Source: Akkermansia sp.
GTDB lineage: Bacteria > Verrucomicrobiota > Verrucomicrobiia > Verrucomicrobiales > Akkermansiaceae
Reading direction: 5' to 3'
NCBI GenBank assembly: GCA_017558555.1
Contig: JAFYUJ010000009.1
Location: 1 to 64,000, forward strand
Length of the DNA stretch: 64,000 nucleotides
Shown in pieces: positions 23,901-32,760 of this stretch (position 1 is the stretch's first letter; every line of letters starts with the position of its first letter). Position numbers and translations under genes: made by a program. The notes beneath the pieces are model-generated. The model did no database searches and was not told the origin of the DNA. It saw only the letters and a list, made by a program, of their open reading frames with translations.

Positions 23901-25280
23901 GCCGCCCTGCCTGAGTGGAAGAAGGTGGCAGATACGCTCGTTGCCAAATATCCCGGGGCTACGCTCCACATCCTGCCCAAATGGGATTTGGAAAATTGTG
24001 AAAAAGCGCTGCGCGAAACAGAAGCCCGCTATGCCGCATACGTGGCAAGACCAGAAGAGATTGGCCGCGACATCATCAACATGTTCCACCGAGCTGCCCG
24101 CCGTGTGGATGATGACATGTGGGGTGACTGCATGTGGGGTGTTGTGACAGGCAACAGCGCTGCCGATGCCCAACGCATTGCAGAAGCCAAAGAACCCTTG
24201 GTCATCAAGCGTTTGCTTGGCACTACCAACGTGCATTATGCTGCGTTTGAACACAGCTGCTGCATTACAGACTGGCACGGGTCTCCCATCCTGGAACAAA
24301 ACGGCTACCAGGAACCCACCAGCACGACCATCGACCCCAACTCCCAGCAAGGGAAAGAAGGTATGCAGGTTGTGTTCGGGCATCAACTTTCCAAGGAATC
24401 CCCGGAACTCATCGTCACCTCCAGCCATGCCACGCAGTACAACCTTGAAATGCCCTTTGGGCGCGGATTGATTCTTCCTGATGGCAAGCGTTTTTACATG
24501 CTTCAACCTGCTCAGTTTCCTTATTTTCGAGCAGCACTTCGTGCGGCCTTGAGTGGCGAAAAAACCGCCATGCCTCAATTGGCAGAGAAGCTGAATCTCA
24601 AAAGCATCGAGCCCGACACGACCACCCGCGTGTGGCTGGCTGCGGGCAACTGCCTGTTCGGTGATGTGAACTACAGCGACCAAAGCATGGCTGTGACCGC
24701 CCTTTCCGGCTATGGTTGCAATCAGGTTGTGGGCTACACCGTCCCCTCCTGGTATGGAGAAGGCGGCTGGGGTACGCTCTCCATGTTTGTGAGCAACACC
24801 ACCGGCACCACCCTGGCAGAAGCTTGGTTCCTGAACAATCAGTTCCTGCTGCAAAAAACCAAGGAAGTGGATGAACACCTGCTGAAAGCAGAGTTCAATG
24901 ATGATGAAATAACGTATCGCTTACAAATGAGCATCAACCGCAGCGGTGCCAAGCTTACCCCGCAAAATGCACGCGATGCGGTGGGGCTTGTTCACGACCG
25001 TGATACGGTGGCGTTCTACGGCGACCCCGCTTGGCCCGCTTCGGTAGACAGCAGCCACGCCCCTGCCCCCTACTCTATCGAATGGAAGAGCGACAACAGC
25101 TTCACCATCACCGCCAATAGTGATACAAAAGGCCGCTGCGCTGTGTGGTTCCCTCATGCGGGCATAGCCAAGGGCTGCACCTCTTGCGATGTAGAGGGTA
25201 GCATCCTGACCGATGACTTTGTTCTTTTCCCCACGCTGGACATGAAGAAAGGCGAGCAGAAAACAGTCCAATTCAAATAA
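20970..25280 (+). CDS. Secreted M16 (insulinase/pitrilysin) protease with caspase/gingipain-like C-terminal extension
   Basis: A 1436-residue protein with a signal peptide (cleavage probably after AYAQ, about residue 23). Residues 55-500 form the active M16 unit: H96-F-L-E99-H100 plus E176 give the HxxEH-x75-E zinc site. Residues 530-950 are the second, non-catalytic M16 half. Normal M16 proteins end here. The extra tail from about 965 begins EYTVLITEATAALPEWKKVA and contains DDDMWGDCMWGVVTGNSAADA, SSHAT (H1153) and AAGNCLFGD (C1228). This layout recalls C25/caspase-fold peptidases and could supply a His-Cys dyad; that part is inference. It is probably periplasmic. It faces the UvrA paralogue tail to tail. 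Confidence 0.85.
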   Translation: MTTHSITTTLMILAGSAVLAYAQTPAPAAPAPQEANIEAQALQPLQQDPQLYTGKLENGLSYMIRPTAEPAGRASIRLFVENGSLDESEATSGVSHFLEHLVFNGSRHYKRGELIPQMQKLGLGFGGDANAYTSLLHTVFMLDLPNLKEETVDFAMTITRDFADGATLEDEAIDKERGIVISELKSRDSEQNRTMVSLLRQMTEGSRVADFMPIGREEVIRNISYDEVRQFYKSRFVPERMTVIITGDVSVEQAEAWVKKYFGDMPKQEALPRPSLGTLTDTPTRELLISNKEQAHTNIFVTVPYAWENKADTIEKRVDNYPLQLAFAMFDRRMERILRKADAPFQSAGMDKSPVFRVAEPFTLSAAAAPEQWEAALTAVICELRKAIQYGFSKEEMEEAINTQLGQLDHAAKTWSSVSAANMASALVDCLDEQKILTTPEEDFRVLAQAVAKLSANPDLCREDLEKNFRADMVKLTMSGTLPEGITEAKLREVFDKAMQLPIEKPEATKAAPFAYENIGEEGSVISRESLDDLGVTMIQLSNGIKVNLKPVDFQKGSIYVSAAIDGGFMQYGNHMPGLGQMMSSVMNQGGLEAHSADELESLMAGKQVGVGFSASQDRFTFSGPTNEKNLELQCKLIAANILHPGYRPDGETVLRRRLDTLYTKLNTTPDGAYSMQMPRAIFGDDTRFIYPTREQMDAVSTANVKPTLEQALNSGAMEVTIVGDFKVDDILPVITRTFGAMPQRNAEFAAIPEESRNVTFQPWGQRTFLKYDTELDKTLVTQIRPAGDGRDYRRNRRLQVLTSIVREKLFDGLRAVLGESYSPSVRLMLNQDFNNAAFITSTSAGVIGNREKVSAAMESICNGIGQGNITDEEVECAIRPIITAAEKNLRTTGYWLNNLAKLQSDSRQVDMVRNLMDDLRSITADEIRALAREVYGKDNATFFFTVPDSYQEEQPAPEQTNGIHGEEYTVLITEATAALPEWKKVADTLVAKYPGATLHILPKWDLENCEKALRETEARYAAYVARPEEIGRDIINMFHRAARRVDDDMWGDCMWGVVTGNSAADAQRIAEAKEPLVIKRLLGTTNVHYAAFEHSCCITDWHGSPILEQNGYQEPTSTTIDPNSQQGKEGMQVVFGHQLSKESPELIVTSSHATQYNLEMPFGRGLILPDGKRFYMLQPAQFPYFRAALRAALSGEKTAMPQLAEKLNLKSIEPDTTTRVWLAAGNCLFGDVNYSDQSMAVTALSGYGCNQVVGYTVPSWYGEGGWGTLSMFVSNTTGTTLAEAWFLNNQFLLQKTKEVDEHLLKAEFNDDEITYRLQMSINRSGAKLTPQNARDAVGLVHDRDTVAFYGDPAWPASVDSSHAPAPYSIEWKSDNSFTITANSDTKGRCAVWFPHAGIAKGCTSCDVEGSILTDDFVLFPTLDMKKGEQKTVQFK

Positions 25281-25311
25281 AGCGAGAAACAGCCGTTTTA
25301 CTCAGGCTCCA

Positions 25312-27741
25312 TCAACGCTTCGGTACACCGGAGTAGGTGATGGAGCCTCCTTCTTTCCCGGCTCCGGGACCCAGCTCGACCAAATAATCAGCCGCAGCAA
25401 GGATTGATTGATTATGTTCAACACACAAAATCGTGTGCCCCGCATCCCTCAATCGGAATAAAGCTTGCAACAACAAGTCCACCTCGGCAAAATGCAAGCC
25501 CGTGCTGGGTTCATCCAGCACAAATAATATCTTTTCCACCCCGCGGCTCCCGCGTTTCGGTGCAGCCTTAGCCAAATGCGTGGCGATGCGAATACGCTGC
25601 GATTCGCCACCGGAAAGCGTCGTCACTGCTCTGTCCAACTGCAAATACCCCAGACCTAAATCATGCAGGGCCTGCAATATGGCACGAGCCCCGGGGATAG
25701 GGGCAAAGAACTCCAACGCCTCATCCACCGTCTGCGCCAGGGCTTGGGCGATGGATTTGCCACGCCAGGTCACTTCAAGCGTCTCGCGGTTATACCGCGC
25801 CCCATGGCACGCATCACAAGGGGTATACAAATCCGCCAGGAAGTTCATATCCACCTGCAACACACCCGTTCCGGAGCAACGCTCGCAGCGACCGCCACGC
25901 GTGGTGAGCGAAAAACGTCCGGCCGTATAGCCGCGTTGGCGAGCCAATGGCAAGCCGGCATAAAGCGGGCGCAATACATCCAGCAATCCGGTAGCTGTAG
26001 CCGGAGTGGAGCGAGCAGAAGCCCCCAGGGGGGATTGGTCCAGCACCACAGCGCGAGCCAGCGACTCTGCTCCTTTGAGTTTGCCATTCTTCATGGCAGG
26101 CAGCAGACATTCATGCACCAATGTGCTCTTGCCGGAGCCCCCCGGCCCTGCCAGGCAGGTAAAAGCCCCCAGGGGGAAACGGAACGTGATATTTTTCAGA
26201 TTGCGTACACCGGCATGGCGCAGTTCGGCCCACTCCGCACCGTCCGTTACAGCTGCTGGGGCCAGCGCAAACTGTTTGCGACCGGACAACCAGGCACCGG
26301 TTGGTGAGCTTTCATGCGACAAGAAGGATTCATACGTCCCCTCGCACAGAATTTCGCCACCGGCAGGGCCACTTCCCGGTCCCATTTCCACCAACCAATC
26401 AGCCGCAGCCAGAAGCTGGGGGTCATGTTCAATCACGAGGATGGTATTGCCCTTATCGCGCAATTGATAAAGAGCATGGATGAGCTTATCCGTCTCGCTC
26501 GGGTGCAAGCCTATCGTTGGTTCGTCCAGAATATATAGCACGCCGGATAACCCGCCGCCAATCTGCCCGGCCAAGCGGGCACGCTGCAATTCGCCCCCGG
26601 ATAAGGTGGAGGCCGCACGAGAAAGGGAAAGATAGCCCAAGCCCAACTCCAGCAGACAATCCAAGCGCTGATTCAGCTCGGCTACCACACAGCTCAACGC
26701 TTCGCGGTAGGTCTTGGGTATCTGCAATGCGTCTACCAAGCGGCGGTTTTCCTCCACGGTGAGCTCGCAGAATTGCCCCATATTAAGCTCCACGCCGGCA
26801 AAATCAAGCGTCACGGCGAGTGCAACAGGATTCAGGCGCATGCCACCACAGGCGGGGCACATCTGCTCTCCTTTTTTTGTTTCAATCCACCCCAGACCTT
26901 CGCAGCGCGGGCATGCCCCCCGGGAGGAGTAATGAGAAAACAGGCGGGGGGATACATCCGGCAGACTGAATCCTGTGGATACGTTGCGGTAACAGGTGTG
27001 AAAGTCTTGCTCATGAGGCTCCCCTCCTTTCTCCTGAATGACACAGCGCATTTCATCAGCATGCAAGCGCAAAGCAGCCTGAACCGAATCGGCAATGCGG
27101 GATTCGACTCCCGGCTTGTTCACAATGCGGTCCACCACCAGCTCGCATACGCTCCCTTGCTCCGGTGGCGTGGCTTCCAGGTCTTCCAGCTCCAGCATCA
27201 TCCCATCAACGCGCACGCGCAGATATCCCATCTTGCGCATTTGCATCACGTCCGACGCTATTTCCTGTCCAAAATCCGGCGGCAAGGGAGCCAGCAGGGT
27301 GAGTCGTGTCCCCTCCGGCAAGTCTGCCAGCGTTTGGGAGATTTCCTCCGGGCTCAGGCGGGTGAGTACCTCGCCCGTCTCCGGATCGTGGGGCACACCA
27401 ATCGTAGAATACAGGATGCGCAGGTAATCCAGAACCTCGGTCAGCGAGCCCAGAACGGCACGGCTATGTGCAGAGGGCAGATGCTGCTCCAGGCACAGGG
27501 CCGGGGGCAATCCATCAATGGCATCCACCCGCGGTTTTTCAGGGCGAGCCAGCAGCCTGCGGGCGCTGGTGGACAAGCAATTCAGGAAACGCCTGCGCGA
27601 TTCTGCAAAGAGCGTATCGTATGCCAGCGTACTTTTGCCGGAGCCACTGGGGCCCATCAACGCAATCAATTTGCCGGCAGGCAGCGTCAGAGTGATGTTC
27701 TTGAGCGTGTTTTGCGAGGCTCCTGTAATGCGGATATCCAT
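25312..27741 (-). CDS. UvrA-like excinuclease ATPase subunit (UvrA paralogue)
   Basis: An 809-residue ABC-type UvrA protein, shorter than the usual 940. There are two nucleotide-binding domains: Walker A MGPSGSGKSTLAYDT near 30 and AGPGGSGKSTLVHE near 525, with signature loops TLSGGELQRARLA and TLSGGESQRIRIA. The UvrB-binding/insertion region is present (GYLRVRVDGMMLELED). The first zinc module is lost: the usual HCPxCG is VPHDPETG. The other two remain (CPRCEGLGW..CPACGG; CERCSGTG..CDACHG). Such shortened copies (UvrA2 type) are linked to DNA-damage or drug resistance rather than core repair. A canonical UvrA would be elsewhere. Confidence 0.88.
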   Translation of the reverse strand: MDIRITGASQNTLKNITLTLPAGKLIALMGPSGSGKSTLAYDTLFAESRRRFLNCLSTSARRLLARPEKPRVDAIDGLPPALCLEQHLPSAHSRAVLGSLTEVLDYLRILYSTIGVPHDPETGEVLTRLSPEEISQTLADLPEGTRLTLLAPLPPDFGQEIASDVMQMRKMGYLRVRVDGMMLELEDLEATPPEQGSVCELVVDRIVNKPGVESRIADSVQAALRLHADEMRCVIQEKGGEPHEQDFHTCYRNVSTGFSLPDVSPRLFSHYSSRGACPRCEGLGWIETKKGEQMCPACGGMRLNPVALAVTLDFAGVELNMGQFCELTVEENRRLVDALQIPKTYREALSCVVAELNQRLDCLLELGLGYLSLSRAASTLSGGELQRARLAGQIGGGLSGVLYILDEPTIGLHPSETDKLIHALYQLRDKGNTILVIEHDPQLLAAADWLVEMGPGSGPAGGEILCEGTYESFLSHESSPTGAWLSGRKQFALAPAAVTDGAEWAELRHAGVRNLKNITFRFPLGAFTCLAGPGGSGKSTLVHECLLPAMKNGKLKGAESLARAVVLDQSPLGASARSTPATATGLLDVLRPLYAGLPLARQRGYTAGRFSLTTRGGRCERCSGTGVLQVDMNFLADLYTPCDACHGARYNRETLEVTWRGKSIAQALAQTVDEALEFFAPIPGARAILQALHDLGLGYLQLDRAVTTLSGGESQRIRIATHLAKAAPKRGSRGVEKILFVLDEPSTGLHFAEVDLLLQALFRLRDAGHTILCVEHNQSILAAADYLVELGPGAGKEGGSITYSGVPKR

Positions 27742-27750
27742 GGCAGAAAA

Positions 27751-28407
27751 TCAGCTGTTGCCCGGCTCCTGGCGAATCCACCGCCCCAGATGCGTGCCAC
27801 CGGGCTCCACTTGCAGCTCAGCAGCAAAACAATCACCGCACAATTCGCCCCCGCGTTCGATACGCACACGCCCCTTGCCCACCACACGCCCTGCCACCCT
27901 GCCGGCAATGGAGGCATTCTTGAGGGATGCCCCCTGCGTCAGAATGGCATTGACTCCTCTGTTTACCACCAAATTCCCGGCCTGCACAGAGCCTTCAATG
28001 CGAGTGCCGTTGGCGATGGTCAACGTACCGGTGCAACGGAAAGAACCGGAAGCCTTGCCTTCCAGATTCAAATTGCGGCACACGATGGATAAATGTGACA
28101 ACACCGCATCAGGCAACACGGTCACATCGCCCAGAGTGCGCACAGTCAGGCGGCGGGAGCCTGGGCGCAACTCCACATCCGTCATGTTCAAATGGGCGTG
28201 GCAATGAATGCAGTTGGCAGAAAGAGCCGCCGATGGCACATGCGAGCGGCGCCCACATTCATAGCAAAGCACTTCGCGAGTAGGCACCTGCACTTTGCGC
28301 TCCCGAGCATCAAAAGCAGTGAGCGCAACACGGCGGTTGCGCTCACCCTCGGGTAACAACCCGGAGATGGACGGCACGATGAACGGCTCTGTCTTATACT
28401 CCGGCAT
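27751..28407 (-). CDS. Zinc-ribbon bactofilin-like polymer-forming protein
   Basis: A 218-residue protein. Residues 45-75 hold a CxxC..CxxC zinc ribbon (CYECGRRSH..ANCIHCH). The rest is a right-handed beta-helix of the bactofilin type, with regular repeats of about 17 residues: FRCTGTLTIANGTRIEGSVQAG then NLVVNRGVNAILTQGASLKNA. Bactofilins form cytoskeletal filaments that organise cell shape or envelope enzymes. The N-terminal ribbon is unusual and may recruit a partner. It lies 20 bases downstream of a second bactofilin gene. Confidence 0.75.
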   Translation of the reverse strand: MPEYKTEPFIVPSISGLLPEGERNRRVALTAFDARERKVQVPTREVLCYECGRRSHVPSAALSANCIHCHAHLNMTDVELRPGSRRLTVRTLGDVTVLPDAVLSHLSIVCRNLNLEGKASGSFRCTGTLTIANGTRIEGSVQAGNLVVNRGVNAILTQGASLKNASIAGRVAGRVVGKGRVRIERGGELCGDCFAAELQVEPGGTHLGRWIRQEPGNS

Positions 28408-28427
28408 ACATCATTTGTAAATGCGAA

Positions 28428-29039
28428 TCAACCCAGCAGGTTGCCGCCATCGTCCTTCGGTGTTGCCTTGGACGTCTTCTTCGCGGGCGTTGCGGGGATG
28501 GAAGCACCGGCAGCAGCGGCACCCACCATACAGTGGCCGATGAATACGGCACCTTCCTGGATGGAAATCTTAGCAGCCGTCACATCGCCCACCAACTCAG
28601 CGGTAGCGGCAAGCTCCACGCGGTCTGTCACCACGATGTCGCCCGTCACGCGGCCATGAATGATGGCGCTCTTGGTACGCACAGCAATCTTGTTCTTTTC
28701 ACCGGCGGTGATGATAGCGTTGGCACCCACGGTCAGTTCACCATCGGAGGTGATTTCACCTTCCACAGAGCCATCCACCAGCAAATCATCCGTGAAACGG
28801 AGGATACCCACCACGGACACATCGGAGTTGAGCACGTTGCGCGTAGCCACGGCAGGAGCTGCAGCAGCTTCAAAAGGAGCAGCTTCGGCACCACCGAAGA
28901 AACCACCCTGAGCAGCACCGGCATCAACGGCGCCCTGCCCGGCCGGCATGGCCCAGTCGGAGGGTACATCAGAATCATTGAAAGGGGAAGCGGGAGCCGG
29001 AGCGGGAGCAGGCTTGGGAGCGTTGGGATACTTAAACAT
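28428..29039 (-). CDS. Bactofilin
   Basis: A 203-residue polymer-forming cytoskeletal protein. A disordered P/A-rich N-terminus (residues 1-60) is followed by the DUF583 beta-helix (about 68-175; VVGILRFTDDLLVDGSVEGEI, KSAIIHGRVTGDIVVTDRVEL). The C-terminal tail is K/T-rich. It is first of a bactofilin pair; the second carries an added zinc ribbon. The pair probably co-assembles. No confident promoter was identified in the 145 bases upstream, although the region is AT-rich. Confidence 0.88.
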   Translation of the reverse strand: MFKYPNAPKPAPAPAPASPFNDSDVPSDWAMPAGQGAVDAGAAQGGFFGGAEAAPFEAAAAPAVATRNVLNSDVSVVGILRFTDDLLVDGSVEGEITSDGELTVGANAIITAGEKNKIAVRTKSAIIHGRVTGDIVVTDRVELAATAELVGDVTAAKISIQEGAVFIGHCMVGAAAAGASIPATPAKKTSKATPKDDGGNLLG

Positions 29040-29184
29040 AATATATTGATGGTAAAGGTTTATTTAACAGCGATTTCATTATGTGCTGCAGACGTGACTA
29101 TGTTACCTTTTTATGTCCTCTTTGTCCACCTGAATTTTCGTCAGAAACAAACTTTTTTCGGGCATCGGAATAAGGGTCAGAACA

Positions 29185-29856
29185 TCAAGTCTGAGCGGTG
29201 TAGATGGAGGCGATTCCGGAAAGCAGCGGCAACTGTGTGGGGATGGTGTAACCGGTCTTTTCAAGCAAGGCAAGGAAAGCCGCATCGCGGGGAAAGGCTT
29301 CGATGCTGTCGCCCAGATAGTCATAGGCGGCACTATTACCTGTAACCAAGCCGGCAAGCTTGGGCAGCACATGGTGCAGATACAAGCGATACGGGCCGGC
29401 AAATAAACCGGCGGGCATGCTGAAATCCAACACCAGCAAATGGCCACCCGGTTTCAGGATGCGGCGGAACTCGCGCAATGCGGCCTCATAATCAGCCATG
29501 TTGCGCAGGCCAAAGGCCACCGTGGCCACATCAAACGAGGCATCCGGCAGCGGCAGGTTCATTGCATCGGCCTCCAGCACATTGCTCAGCCCGCGCTTCA
29601 CCGCCACATCCAGCATGGGACGGCAAAAATCCGTACCCATGACATCCACCTCCGGGAAAGCGCGCTGTATCGCCAGCGCCAAATCCCCCGTACCGGTGGC
29701 GATATCAAGCACGCGGCGGGGCTTCCACTCGGCAATCTTCTCGATAGCACGGGCGCGCCACAAGATATCAGCCCCCATAGAGAGGAGGTGATTGGCCGTC
29801 ACATAGCGAGCTGCAATCGACGAGAATGCGGCGTGAACGTAGGCTGGATCCGGCAT
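29185..29856 (-). CDS. menG: Demethylmenaquinone/ubiquinone-type C-methyltransferase
   Basis: A 223-residue SAM-dependent methyltransferase of the UbiE/MenG family. Signatures are FSSIAARYVTANHLLSMG at the start, the SAM loop VLDIATGTGDLAL, and the family motif DVATVAFGLRNMADYEAALRE followed by KPGGHLLVLDFSMP. It performs the last methylation of menaquinone (or ubiquinone). No ubiquinone genes are in view, so menaquinone is inferred. It follows icd by 11 bases and is probably co-transcribed with it. Confidence 0.9.
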   Translation of the reverse strand: MPDPAYVHAAFSSIAARYVTANHLLSMGADILWRARAIEKIAEWKPRRVLDIATGTGDLALAIQRAFPEVDVMGTDFCRPMLDVAVKRGLSNVLEADAMNLPLPDASFDVATVAFGLRNMADYEAALREFRRILKPGGHLLVLDFSMPAGLFAGPYRLYLHHVLPKLAGLVTGNSAAYDYLGDSIEAFPRDAAFLALLEKTGYTIPTQLPLLSGIASIYTAQT

Positions 29857-29867
29857 CGCTTTCCGTC

Positions 29868-31091
29868 TTACTTCATTTTGGCCAGCAAGGCATCCGCAAA
29901 AGCGCTGGTAGCCAGAGCCGTGCTGCCGGGAATCATCTCGGCCAGGTCAGCTGTCACAGTCTTATCAGCAATGGCAGCTTCAATGGCGGCCACAATAGCA
30001 TCAGCAGCTTCTGTCCAGCCCATGTAGCGCAGCATCATTTCCGCAGACAAGAGGAACGAACAGGGATTTACCTTGTCCAGGTCGGCCAGCGCGGGGGCGG
30101 TGCCATGCGTAGCCTCGAACACGGCATGCCCGGTGCGGTAGTTGATGTTGGCACCGGGGGCAATGCCAATACCACCCACCTGGGCAGCCAGAGCATCCGA
30201 GCAATAGTCGCCATTCAGATTCAACGTAGCCACTACCGAGTGATCTTGCGGGTGAATGAGAATCTCCTGCAGGAAAGCATCGCAAATGCAATCCTTAATC
30301 ACAATGCCATTGGGCAGTCGGCACCACGGGCCCTTGCCGATAAGCTCGGCGCCAAATTCCTTGCGAGCCAGCTCGTAGCCCCAATCACGGAAGCCACCCT
30401 CAGTGAACTTCATGATGTTGCCCTTGTGTACCAGCGTCACGCTGGGGCGATTATTCTCAATGGCATACGTGATAGCCGAACGCACCAGGCGCTCCGTACC
30501 CTCGCGGGAAACGGGCTTCACGCCAAAACCGGAAGAGTTCGGGAAACGCACCTTGCCGGCGCGCTCGGGGAACTCCATGGACAGCCAATCAAAGAACTTT
30601 TCCGCCTCGGGCGAGCCCTGCTGGAACTCGATACCGCAGTAGATATCCTCCGTGTTCTCACGGAAAATCACCATATCAACCTTGGAGGGGTCCTTCACCG
30701 GTGTTTCAATGCCACGGAAGTAGCGCACGGGGCGCACACAGCAGTACAAATCAAGGCCCTGGCGCAGCGCCACGTTCAGCGAACGGATACCACCGCCCAC
30801 GGGCGTGGTCAACGGGCCCTTGATGCCCACCAGATAGGTCTGGAAGGCTTCCATCGTGTCCTTCGGCAGCCAGGTACCCAAGGTATCAAAAGCTTTCTGA
30901 CCGGCCAGCACTTCTTTCCAGGCAATGGAACGCTTATCGCCATAGGCAGAGGCCACGGCGGCATCAATCACACGCTGAGAGGCTCTCCAGATATCGGGAC
31001 CGGAGCCATCGCCGATAATGTGGGGGATAATGGGGCAATCAGGCACACACAATCCCTGCGGTGTCATGGTAATAGGTGCTGCTTCACTCAT
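29868..31091 (-). CDS. icd: Isocitrate dehydrogenase
   Basis: A 407-residue decarboxylating dehydrogenase of the isocitrate/isopropylmalate family. Visible features are the [15 protein letters not shown] start, [24 protein letters not shown] with the substrate-binding Ser/Arg set, and [36 protein letters not shown] sits near the C-terminus. The pattern is that of bacterial NADP-type Icd, but cofactor preference cannot be proved here. It converts isocitrate to 2-oxoglutarate. A small membrane-protein gene lies 35 bases upstream and menG 11 bases downstream. Confidence 0.93.
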   Translation of the reverse strand: MSEAAPITMTPQGLCVPDCPIIPHIIGDGSGPDIWRASQRVIDAAVASAYGDKRSIAWKEVLAGQKAFDTLGTWLPKDTMEAFQTYLVGIKGPLTTPVGGGIRSLNVALRQGLDLYCCVRPVRYFRGIETPVKDPSKVDMVIFRENTEDIYCGIEFQQGSPEAEKFFDWLSMEFPERAGKVRFPNSSGFGVKPVSREGTERLVRSAITYAIENNRPSVTLVHKGNIMKFTEGGFRDWGYELARKEFGAELIGKGPWCRLPNGIVIKDCICDAFLQEILIHPQDHSVVATLNLNGDYCSDALAAQVGGIGIAPGANINYRTGHAVFEATHGTAPALADLDKVNPCSFLLSAEMMLRYMGWTEAADAIVAAIEAAIADKTVTADLAEMIPGSTALATSAFADALLAKMK

Positions 31092-31126
31092 AGCTGGTGT
31101 TTCCTTTAATGTTGTATGAAATGGTA

Positions 31127-31345
31127 TTATTCCTCGGTATCTGCCTCCATCTGCAAGACGGCTTCATCTTCAGAATCAAGGCTATCCTCTGCCGGTGCGG
31201 GCGGCGTGGCCACCATGCAATAAATAAATACGGCCAAGACGACCAGCGGGGGCAAAATGTAGAAAAGAGGTCCTTCCTTCTTCTCTTCTTTAACCTCTGC
31301 GGTAGCAATTTTCAGCTCAGGTACTTTAAAAGGTTGTGCAGCCAT
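31127..31345 (-). CDS. Small single-pass membrane protein, unknown
   Basis: A 72-residue protein: a charged N-terminus (KEEKKEGP), one membrane helix ([20 protein letters not shown]) and an acidic C-terminal tail ([19 protein letters not shown]). No family was recognised. It sits upstream of icd, in the same direction, behind a good promoter, so it may be the first gene of the icd transcript. Confidence 0.6.
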   Translation of the reverse strand: MAAQPFKVPELKIATAEVKEEKKEGPLFYILPPLVVLAVFIYCMVATPPAPAEDSLDSEDEAVLQMEADTEE

Positions 31346-31362
31346 GGTTCTGAATCGCGTCT

Positions 31363-31390
31363 ATTATAGCTTTTTTTTCTCCCAATGCAA
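31363..31390 (-). promoter_or_regulatory. Promoter of the small membrane protein (and possibly icd-menG)
   Basis: On the minus strand, TTGCAT, 16 bases and TATAAT, 17 bases before the ATG. Confidence 0.65.
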
Positions 31391-31424
31391 CAAAAGAATG
31401 CGCTATGCTTAAAGATGCCCCGGG

Positions 31425-31751
31425 TCAGCACCCCAGATGCTTGACCAACAACTCGGCTGCCGTCTGCACACAGGTCTGGCATGGCACGCGGCACTCACTC
31501 TTCAGCTTGTTGCACTCCGTTGCACCCGTTGCCTCGCAAAAATCAGCTTTCAACACATCAGCCAGCTCGGGTGCCACCTGCATAGCCCCATACAAGGCGC
31601 CGCATGTGCCCTCCGGAGCGCGCCCTCCGCCACATGCTTTCATGCCTTCCAGCAAATCTTCCCGCCCAAAGGCCGCGCACACCGTCTGTGCGCAATTATA
31701 CATATAAGGATGCTGGCGGAAAGTGGCAAGTGCTTGTTCTACGCGTTTCAT
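31425..31751 (-). CDS. C_GCAxxG_C_C family redox protein
   Basis: A 108-residue cysteine-rich protein. It matches the C_GCAxxG_C_C family: YNCAQTVCAAFG, then the CGGGRAPEGTCGALYGAM signature, then CEATGATECNKL and paired cysteines (CRVPCQTCV) near the end. Members are thought to bind metal or redox cofactors and often sit near redox enzymes. Here the variant signature has GGG for GCA. It is apparently monocistronic, divergent from kdsB. Confidence 0.8.
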   Translation of the reverse strand: MKRVEQALATFRQHPYMYNCAQTVCAAFGREDLLEGMKACGGGRAPEGTCGALYGAMQVAPELADVLKADFCEATGATECNKLKSECRVPCQTCVQTAAELLVKHLGC

Positions 31752-31884
31752 AAGGGCAATACACTAACATACTCAGACCACATCGTCAAGACCGGGCCGA
31801 ATGTTCTGCAAACTCTAATAAGAAGAAAAACAAGTCAAGTAAGCACATTTAGTTCATTCCAGAAGCTGCATCTTGCATTTTTAC

Positions 31885-31913
31885 TTGGCAAACGGGGAGA
31901 GATGGGGTAGTAT
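31885..31913 (+). promoter_or_regulatory. kdsB promoter
   Basis: TTGGCA, 17 bases and TAGTAT, 25 bases before the kdsB ATG. It supports the start at 31939 over upstream in-frame codons. Confidence 0.6.
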
Positions 31914-31938
31914 AAGGCTGAATCAAGACCATTTTCAT

Positions 31939-32760
31939 ATGTCCAAATCCATACTCATCGTAATCCCTGCCCGTTATGCCTCGACACGTTTGCCCGGGAA
32001 GCCCCTGGTGAAGATTGCCGGGGTGGAGATGATTCGCCGCGTAGCCGACATTGCCGCATCTATTTGCCGCAAGAATGAGAATTGCAGCTACGTGGTGGCC
32101 ACAGATGACGAACGCATCACAGAATACTGTGCCGGAGCCGGCATTCCGGCGGTGATGACGGCAGAGAGCTGCCGCAGTGGCACGGAGCGCTGCTGGGATG
32201 CCATCGGCCAGCAGGAGAAAGCACCTGATTTTGTGGTGAACCTGCAAGGGGACAATCCGCTGTGCCCGCCCTGGGTGATTCAGCAGTTGATTGATGCCTG
32301 GAAGGAATGCCCTGCCGACGTATTCACGCCCTTCATCCACCTGGATTGGAATGAGTATGACCGCTTGGTGGAAGCCAAGAAGACCACGCCCTATAGTGGC
32401 ACCACGGTGCTGGTGGACAAGGACGGCTACGCGCTGGCATTCTCCAAGAGCACGATTCCTGCGATTCGCAAGCCGGAAAAAGCCCGCGCCACCATGGAAA
32501 AGAGCCCGGTACGCCGCCATGTGGGTCTGTATGCCTACACCTACCAGGCGCTGAAGAACTACTTTGAACTGCCCGAAACGGAATACGAGATGGGCTGTGT
32601 GGAAGGTCTGGAGCAGATGCGCTATCTGTACAACGGCATGAAGGTGCGCATGGTGGAGGTGAACTACCGCGGCCGCAAGACGACCAGCGGCGTGGACTCC
32701 CCCGAAGACATTGCCCGCGTGGAGGCCATTTTGGCTGAGTACGGCGAATACGAGCTGTGA
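31939..32760 (+). CDS. kdsB: 3-deoxy-manno-octulosonate cytidylyltransferase
   Basis: A 273-residue enzyme that activates Kdo as CMP-Kdo for LPS. Signatures are VIPARYASTRLPGKPLVKI, VVATDDERI, FVVNLQGDNPLCPPW with the metal-binding Asp, and a GVDSPEDIARVEAILAE end. QGDNP replaces the common QGDEP. The ATG at 31939 is placed 25 bases after a promoter. It overlaps uppS as TGATG, so LPS activation and lipid carrier synthesis are coupled. Confidence 0.9.
   Translation: MSKSILIVIPARYASTRLPGKPLVKIAGVEMIRRVADIAASICRKNENCSYVVATDDERITEYCAGAGIPAVMTAESCRSGTERCWDAIGQQEKAPDFVVNLQGDNPLCPPWVIQQLIDAWKECPADVFTPFIHLDWNEYDRLVEAKKTTPYSGTTVLVDKDGYALAFSKSTIPAIRKPEKARATMEKSPVRRHVGLYAYTYQALKNYFELPETEYEMGCVEGLEQMRYLYNGMKVRMVEVNYRGRKTTSGVDSPEDIARVEAILAEYGEYEL

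Noticed and set aside
31873..31938. Upstream extension of kdsB by 22 codons
   Set aside because: It would cover the promoter and does not match the family N-terminus, which begins just after the ATG at 31939.
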